From: Acetobacteraceae bacterium
GTDB taxonomy: Bacteria; Pseudomonadota; Alphaproteobacteria; Acetobacterales; Acetobacteraceae
Assembly: GCA_947462945.1 (NCBI GenBank)
Contig: CANHTE010000019.1
Coordinates: forward strand, 1-9,535
Length of the DNA stretch: 9,535 nucleotides
Reading direction: 5' to 3'
This document shows, one piece after another, positions 5,715 through 9,535 of this stretch. The position numbers were made by a program, and so were the translations under genes. The notes below the pieces were generated by a model. The model saw nothing but the letters and a program-made list of their open reading frames with translations. It was not told the DNA's origin and did no database searches. Positions within the stretch are counted from its first letter, which is position 1; the number at the start of each line of letters is the position of its first letter.

Positions 5715-6657
5715 CGATGCGCGTCCGGCGGGCTTCCGCTCCGGCGATCCCCGGCGCTGCCCCAGCCTGGCTGGCCAAGACCGCGCTGAGCCATTCGCGC
5801 AGGCGACGAATCGCCCGCTGGTCAAAGCTTTCGGGACGGGTGATGAACCAGTAGCTCCAGGCCGCGCGGGTGCCGAAGCGGCGCGGATGCACCAGCGCCA
5901 GCCGACCGGCCGCGATGTGGTCCGCCACCAGCATCTCCGGGGCATAGGTGAAGCCGTGGCCCGCCTCCGCCGCCCGCAGCGCCGCATCCAGACTGTCGAA
6001 CATGGTCTCGGTCCAAGGCGAAGGGGGCTGTCCCAGCCGCGCCAGCACCTCCGTCCAGAGCTTCGGCCGCAGGCTGAGGCCCAGCAGCGGCCCAGCCGCG
6101 ATCTCCTCCGGCGCCAAAGCGGGCCTGCCCGCCAGACGGGCCGGCGCGCCGAGCAGCACGACGGGAGAGCTGGCCAGCCGCTCGCTTGCCAGCGGCGAAG
6201 CGGGGCGTGGACCAAGGCGGATCGCCACGTCGCATTCGCCGGCGGCGACATCGGCCCGCCGCATGCTGGCTTCGATGCGCAGCGTGATCCCTTCCGCCTC
6301 GAGGGCCTTGGCCGCCGGCATCAGCCAGCGCACCGCGAAATCCGGCGCGGCCGAAACCACCAGCGGCCCGCGCGGCGCCTGGGCGGTGGCATAGGCGGCG
6401 GCAAGAGCCGCGAAGCCCCGCCCAACCCCCGCGCCCAGCTCCGCGCCGGCCGGCGTCACGATGACCTTGCGGTGCTGGCGCAGGAACAGCGTCGCGCCCA
6501 GGCTCGCTTCAAGCTGGCGCACATGGTGGCTGACGGCCGAGGGCGTCAGTCCCACTTCCGTCGCCGCATCGCGAAAGCTGCCGAGTCGATACGCCGCCTC
6601 GAAGGCCCGCAGCGCGGCCAGCGGAAGCTTGGCCAGTTTGACATGAACCTGATTCAT
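5698..6657 (-). CDS. LysR-type transcriptional regulator (GcvA-like subgroup)
   Basis: The 319-residue protein has the LysR winged helix-turn-helix at residues 11-60 (L-P-L-A-A-L-R-A-F-E-A-A, then D-A-A-T-E-V-G-L-T-P-S-A-V-S-H-H, R-Q-L-E), followed by a linker helix and a two-lobed effector-binding domain beginning near residue 95. The L-x-A-L-R-A-F-E opening and L-T-P-S-A-V-S-H-H recognition helix match the GcvA/AmpR-like branch. The start is fixed at the ATG at 6657 because an in-frame TAG lies four codons upstream (plus-strand 6670-6672) and no other start occurs between. It is divergent from the thioesterase-MFS pair with 55 bp between start codons, the standard layout for a LysR regulator of its neighbours. 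A T-N11-A dyad overlaps its first five codons. Its 3' end overlaps the SlyB-like gene by 17 bp, tail to tail. The effector is unknown. Confidence 0.95.
   Translation of the reverse strand: MNQVHVKLAKLPLAALRAFEAAYRLGSFRDAATEVGLTPSAVSHHVRQLEASLGATLFLRQHRKVIVTPAGAELGAGVGRGFAALAAAYATAQAPRGPLVVSAAPDFAVRWLMPAAKALEAEGITLRIEASMRRADVAAGECDVAIRLGPRPASPLASERLASSPVVLLGAPARLAGRPALAPEEIAAGPLLGLSLRPKLWTEVLARLGQPPSPWTETMFDSLDAALRAAEAGHGFTYAPEMLVADHIAAGRLALVHPRRFGTRAAWSYWFITRPESFDQRAIRRLREWLSAVLASQAGAAPGIAGAEARRTRIVIQAP
6643..6657. promoter_or_regulatory. Predicted LysR-box (T-N11-A dyad)
   Basis: ATGAA (6643-6647) and TTCAT (6653-6657) form a perfect 5-5-5 dyad, and T6644-N11-A6656 fits the LysR consensus exactly. 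It includes the regulator's start codon, as expected for an autorepression site. Its centre at 6650 is 63 bp upstream of the start codon of the divergent target gene at 6713, close to the -65 position typical for the recognition site if transcription begins at that codon. The motif is seen directly; binding is inferred. Confidence 0.5.
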
Positions 6658-6677
6658 CTCACGGGCAATCTATTCGT

Positions 6678-6706
6678 TTGTCGGCCCGGTGCCCAGCCTT
6701 CTGAAT
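6678..6706 (+). promoter_or_regulatory. Candidate promoter of the thioesterase-MFS pair (leaderless)
   Basis: TTGTCG at 6678-6683 and CTGAAT at 6701-6706 are separated by 17 bp. They match the -35 and -10 consensus at 4/6 and 3/6 positions, typical of an activator-dependent promoter. Transcription would start about seven bases later, at the ATG at 6713. No ribosome binding site precedes that ATG, which fits a leaderless message. The -10 match is poor, so this is a hypothesis. Confidence 0.3.
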
Positions 6707-6712
6707 GGCGCC

Positions 6713-7492
6713 ATGAGCACAGTCCCGATCTTCGAGGCCCTGGAACCCGGCATCTGGCGCGCCACCGCCCTCGCCCGCGGGCCCTTTGCCGGGGTGCATG
6801 GCGGCAGCGTCGCCGGGCTGATGGCGGCCGCCATCGAGGCTTCCGCCGGGGCCGCGTGCGGCGCGCGCGCCCTTTCCTTCCGCGCCGATTTTCTGCGGCC
6901 CACGCCGGTGGGCGTGCCGCTCGTCATCAGCGTCACGCCCGTGCAGGCGGGGCGGCGGCTCCTGCTGTTCGATGCCTCTGTGACGGCGGAGGGCCGCCTT
7001 GCCGCGCGATGCAGCATGACGCTGGCCACGGAGATGGCGGTGACCGCCCTCGCCGAGGATTTCTGCACCGAGACGCCGCCCCCGGCGCCCGATCCGGAGA
7101 ACCTGCCGCGCCGCGGGGCGAAGGCGGCCCATGGCGGCCCCTGGATCATGGATGTGCTGCAAGGCCGGCGCGCGCCGGATGGCGCGGTCTGGTTCCGCTG
7201 GTCCGTGCCTTTGCTGCCGGGCGGCGTCTCGCCCTTCGTCGCGGCGTTGGGGCCCGCGGATTTCGCCCATGGCCTGGCGCGGCCCGGCCAGCCAGGCCCT
7301 TCGCCCGTGCCTGCCTATCCGAATGCCGACCTCTCCGTGCAATTCGACCGCGCCCCGCACGGGGAGTGGATCGGCGTGCGACCCTTCACCCGCTGGCGGC
7401 GCCAGGGGCTTGGCATCGGCTACGGCGATCTGCTGGACCTCGACGGCGCTTTTGGCCGCGTTGGCATGGGGGTGGTGCTGGTGCCGGCATGA
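6713..7492 (+). CDS. Acyl-CoA thioesterase-like protein (TesB-type double hot-dog)
   Basis: The 259-residue protein resembles the TesB-like thioesterase superfamily, in which two hot-dog domains in one chain hydrolyse acyl-CoA to free acid and CoA. The N-terminal half carries the H29-G-G-S-V-A-G-L motif on the central helix. The C-terminal half ends with the family pattern P-N-A-D-L-S-V-Q-F, then G-E-W-I-G-V, R-x-G-L-G-I-G-Y-G and D-L-D-G-A-F-G-R. I saw no clear catalytic Asp/Gln/Thr triad assignment, so activity is a family inference. The ATG at 6713 is chosen over an in-frame GTG at 6689 because homologous sequence starts soon after it; neither has a clear ribosome binding site. The stop overlaps the MFS start (ATGA), so the two are co-translated. 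The divergent LysR gene is the likely regulator. Confidence 0.85.
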   Translation: MSTVPIFEALEPGIWRATALARGPFAGVHGGSVAGLMAAAIEASAGAACGARALSFRADFLRPTPVGVPLVISVTPVQAGRRLLLFDASVTAEGRLAARCSMTLATEMAVTALAEDFCTETPPPAPDPENLPRRGAKAAHGGPWIMDVLQGRRAPDGAVWFRWSVPLLPGGVSPFVAALGPADFAHGLARPGQPGPSPVPAYPNADLSVQFDRAPHGEWIGVRPFTRWRRQGLGIGYGDLLDLDGAFGRVGMGVVLVPA

Positions 7493-8727
7493 GCGCCCGG
7501 TCTTCATCCCTGTTCTGCTCGCCTGTTCTCCTGATGAACGCGGCACTGGTGCTGAACGTCATCGGCTTTGCCAACTACGCCGCGGTGCTGCCGGCCCTGA
7601 TGGCCGGGACGGGCTTCTCGGAGGCCGAGGCCGGGGTGGCGGGCGGCGCCTTCTTCCTGGCCTATGCCATCGGCTCGCCCATTTTCGCCGCCCTGACCGA
7701 CAGCCGTCCGACGCAACAGCTCTACATGCTCGGCGGAATGCTCGGAATCGCGGGAGGGCTGCTCTTTCCCTTCCTGGACACGGGCTATCCGGCGCTGGTC
7801 GCGTCGCGGGCGCTGTCGGGTCTCGGCATGGCGGGGATCTACATGCCCGGGCTGCGCCTGCTGCTCGAAACGCTGCCGCCGGACCGGCAGTCCCGCGGCT
7901 CCAGCGTGCATGTCTCCACATTGACCCTGGGCCTCTCGGCCTCCTTCGGGGTCTCGGGCGCGCTGCAATGGGCACTGGGCTGGCAGGCAGCCTTTCTCGG
8001 TGCGGCCGTGGCGGCGGGGCTCGCCATGCTGCTGGTCGGCCTGGGCATGCCCTCGCCGCGTCCCGCCCGCTCCGAAGGCGCGCTGCTGGCCCGGCTGGCG
8101 AATGTTTACCGGACCCGCGGTGTCGTGCTGGTCCTCGCCTCCGTCGCGGGAAATTCCTGGGAAGGGATGGCGTTTCGCACCTGGTGGATCGCCCTGCTGG
8201 GCTTTTCGGTGTTGCAACCCGGGAATGAAGGGCTGGCATGGATGAATCTCGCGCTCGCGACCGCCTTCACCGGATTGCTGGCCATGCCCTTGAGCACTTG
8301 GGTCGCGGGCCGGGCAGAGGCGGGGCGGCGGCATCGGGTGATCGCCATCGCCGCCGGGCTCTCGGTGGTGATCGGGATCGGGCTGGCCACGCTGCTCACG
8401 GCGCCGTTCTGGACGGTCTTCGCACTGAGCGTGCTCTATGCCTGCTTCATCTTCTCCGATGCCGGTTCGCTGCCTCCGGCCTTGCTCGCGCGCGTCAGCC
8501 CGTCCGAGCGCGGGGCGGCATTGGCGCTGCTGGCCGCCTCCGCCAATCTGGCCGCCTGCCTGGCCATCATCACTTGCGGCGTGGTGTTGCAATTGCTGGG
8601 CGGCGCCACCTCGCTGATCGCCTGGCAGGTCACGCTGGGCGTCATGGCGGCGGGCTCGCTTGTCACGGCATGCTGCATGCTGATGCTGGATCGAAGCGCG
8701 CGGCGGGTGGGGAACACGGTCCTCTGA
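7489..8727 (+). CDS. MFS transporter
   Basis: This is a 412-residue hydrophobic protein of normal length for a 12-helix major facilitator transporter. Helix 1 spans about residues 12-37 and helix 2 about 48-70. The loop 2/3 signature is present in weak form (G62 ... D71-S-R73, without the usual following basic cluster). An Arg-rich central loop (about residues 187-208) separates the two six-helix halves. Small residues are very frequent in the helices, as in drug or organic-acid permeases. The start is the ATG at 7489, which overlaps the thioesterase TGA as ATGA; the frame upstream is open for more than 600 codons but is antisense or out-of-frame shadow. The pairing with a thioesterase and a LysR regulator suggests transport of a carboxylate or similar metabolite. 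Direction and substrate are unknown. Confidence 0.93.
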   Translation: MSARSSSLFCSPVLLMNAALVLNVIGFANYAAVLPALMAGTGFSEAEAGVAGGAFFLAYAIGSPIFAALTDSRPTQQLYMLGGMLGIAGGLLFPFLDTGYPALVASRALSGLGMAGIYMPGLRLLLETLPPDRQSRGSSVHVSTLTLGLSASFGVSGALQWALGWQAAFLGAAVAAGLAMLLVGLGMPSPRPARSEGALLARLANVYRTRGVVLVLASVAGNSWEGMAFRTWWIALLGFSVLQPGNEGLAWMNLALATAFTGLLAMPLSTWVAGRAEAGRRHRVIAIAAGLSVVIGIGLATLLTAPFWTVFALSVLYACFIFSDAGSLPPALLARVSPSERGAALALLAASANLAACLAIITCGVVLQLLGGATSLIAWQVTLGVMAAGSLVTACCMLMLDRSARRVGNTVL

Positions 8728-8772
8728 GGCGGATGACCGCCGCATGGAAGCCCGCCCCTGCGGATGGCGGGC
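8728..8772 (+). terminator. Two consecutive stem-loops after the MFS gene
   Basis: GGCGG (8728-8732) pairs with CCGCC (8737-8741) around ATGA, starting at the first base after the stop codon. GCCCGCC (8750-8756) pairs perfectly with GGCGGGC (8766-8772) around nine bases. Neither is followed by a T-run, so an intrinsic terminator is doubtful. They may mark the end of the MFS transcript or belong to the rpmI leader. Confidence 0.35.
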
Positions 8773-8844
8773 AAGGCACCCGATGCGGCCACTGGACTCG
8801 GCCGGTCAGCCCCGCTAAAGACCCGCCCTCGCCTGCCACGGCCT

Positions 8845-8926
8845 TTGGACAGCCTGGCGGAGCGAAAGCTTGCCTCCGTCGCATGGTGCGATAGCCAGGG
8901 GCAGCCCCAACCCACCGACAGGAGGG
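8845..8926 (+). promoter_or_regulatory. Structured leader of rpmI-rplT
   Basis: The stretch before rpmI contains a TTGGAC (8845-8850, a -35-like hexamer without a good -10 at 17 bp) and three further short stems: GGCGGAG (8856-8862) with CTCCGTC (8874-8880, one G-U pair), with a competing AGC-GAAA-GCT tetraloop inside; TCGCA (8879-8883) with TGCGA (8887-8891); and GGGG (8898-8901) with CCCC (8905-8908). The ribosome binding site AGGAGGG (8920-8926) follows. The first two stems share bases 8879-8880, so they compete. In other bacteria L20 represses its own operon by binding the leader RNA; a similar role here is inference. Confidence 0.4.
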
Positions 8927-8931
8927 CCCGA

Positions 8932-9138
8932 ATGTCCAAGATGAAGACCACTTCAAGCGCCAAGAAGCGCTTCAAGATCACGGCCACGGGCAAGGTCATG
9001 GCCGGCCCCGGCAAGAAGCGCCATTGCCTTTCCGCCCGCAGCCAGAAGGCCAAGCGGCAGAACCGTGGTTCGCAAGTTCTGGAACCGCAGGATGCCAAGA
9101 CGGTGATGAACTGGCTGCCCTACGGGTTGCCACGGTAA
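8932..9138 (+). CDS. rpmI: 50S ribosomal protein L35
   Basis: L35 is a small basic protein of the large ribosomal subunit. The 68-residue product begins [15 protein letters not shown] and continues with T-A-T-G-K-V and K-R-H-C-L-S-A-R-S, all family signatures. It ends near the canonical L-P-Y, with a short G-L-P-R extension. The ATG at 8932 has AGGAGGG at 8920-8926 with five-base spacing; the upstream open frame is non-coding leader. rplT follows after 21 bp. No infC gene (translation initiation factor IF3) lies directly upstream, unlike the infC-rpmI-rplT operon of many bacteria. Confidence 0.98.
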   Translation: MSKMKTTSSAKKRFKITATGKVMAGPGKKRHCLSARSQKAKRQNRGSQVLEPQDAKTVMNWLPYGLPR

Positions 9139-9159
9139 AGCGCGGGAAGGAGAGAAGAT

Positions 9160-9522
9160 ATGGCTCGTGTCAAGCGCGGCGTTACCGCCCATGCCCGTCA
9201 CAAGAAGATTTTGGACCTCGCCAAGGGTTATGTGGGGCGCAGCTCCACAACCTATCGCGCCGCCTTGCAGCGCGTTGAGAAGGCGCTGCAATACGCCTAT
9301 CGCGACCGCCGTAACAAGAAGCGCGATTTCCGTGGCTTGTGGATCCAGCGCATCAACGCCGCCACGCGTGAACATGGGATGACCTATTCCCAGTTCATCG
9401 CCGGCATCAAGGCAGCCGGCATCGAGATGGACCGCAAGGTCCTCGCGGCGCTGGCCTTCGACGAACCGGCGGCGTTTGCGGCCATCGTCGAGAAGGCCAA
9501 GGCAGCGCGCCCCGCCGCCTGA
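9160..9522 (+). CDS. rplT: 50S ribosomal protein L20
   Basis: L20 binds 23S rRNA early in large-subunit assembly. The 120-residue product matches the family over its whole length: [16 protein letters not shown], then the A-K-G-Y-x-G-R-S-S segment, the long basic helix with [14 protein letters not shown], the W-I-Q-R-I-N-A-A block and a globular C-terminal half including M-D-R-K-V-L. The ATG at 9160 has AAGGAG at 9147-9152 with seven-base spacing. It should be co-transcribed with rpmI, 21 bp upstream. In many bacteria L20 is also a repressor of this operon. pheS often follows but would be outside the window; only 13 bases remain after the stop. Confidence 0.98.
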   Translation: MARVKRGVTAHARHKKILDLAKGYVGRSSTTYRAALQRVEKALQYAYRDRRNKKRDFRGLWIQRINAATREHGMTYSQFIAGIKAAGIEMDRKVLAALAFDEPAAFAAIVEKAKAARPAA

Positions 9523-9535
9523 TCGGGCTTCGCCT

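Noticed and set aside
4959..6251. 430-codon minus-strand open frame across the SlyB-like gene and part of the LysR gene
   Set aside because: It is Arg/Gly/Ala-rich low complexity, with no domain or ribosome binding site, and overlaps two well-supported genes.
5629..7488. Upstream part of a 1032-codon plus-strand frame that ends in the MFS gene
   Set aside because: It looks like a giant fusion protein, but the first ~620 codons are antisense to LysR and out of frame with the thioesterase. Only the part from 7489 has family features and a coupled start.
8883..8894. Three-codon leader ORF (ATG GTG CGA TAG) before rpmI
   Set aside because: No ribosome binding site precedes it and such short frames are frequent by chance.
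1..9535. CRISPR array, defence island, toxin-antitoxin, prophage or transposon
   Set aside because: I looked for spaced direct repeats, transposase or integrase motifs, nuclease motifs and small toxin-antitoxin pairs and saw none; all major open frames are explained by the genes listed.

Overview
This window looks like chromosomal DNA of a high-GC alphaproteobacterium. The likely group is Rhodospirillales/Acetobacteraceae (Roseomonas-like), inferred from very GC-rich third codon positions, the dapF-mtaB-ftsY gene order, and L35/L20 proteins of proteobacterial type. No tRNA, rRNA, insertion sequence, CRISPR array, phage gene or toxin-antitoxin pair is visible. Most of the content is housekeeping.

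Layout. (1) 1-1138, plus strand: a 100-bp leader with three short perfect inverted repeats, then a proline-rich lipoprotein of unknown function (101-1138). (2) 1127-1189: a 15-bp tandem repeat covers the stop codon of that gene and fills most of the gap to the next gene. (3) 4909-1194, minus strand: a compact gene run in the order dapF (lysine and peptidoglycan precursor), mtaB (tRNA ms2t6A modification), ftsY (SRP receptor) and a MaoC-type hydratase. The first three genes overlap. The fourth follows after 59 bp, which hold an inverted repeat that can hide its ribosome binding site. (4) 4974-5714, plus strand: a glycine-zipper lipoprotein of the SlyB/17-kDa antigen type, divergent from dapF. 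(5) 5698-8727: a LysR-type regulator (minus strand) divergent from a thioesterase-MFS transporter pair (plus strand, ATGA overlap). A textbook T-N11-A dyad overlaps the regulator's start codon. (6) 8728-8931: a 204-bp leader with five short perfect or near-perfect stem-loops. (7) 8932-9522: rpmI and rplT (ribosomal proteins L35 and L20); the window ends just past rplT.

How it fits together. The minus-strand run joins unrelated essential functions by translational overlap. The LysR/thioesterase/MFS block is a self-contained regulated cassette: an acyl-CoA thioesterase-like enzyme and an exporter, with one divergent regulator, which suggests hydrolysis of a CoA ester and transport of a small acid. 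The substrate cannot be read from sequence. The most interesting signals are regulatory, not new protein systems: the LysR box with a predicted leaderless promoter, the structured leader before rpmI-rplT, the occluded ribosome binding site of the MaoC gene, the 12-bp GC-only hairpin in the SlyB-like gene, and the tandem repeat at the end of the first lipoprotein. I did not find convincing evidence of an undescribed multi-gene system.
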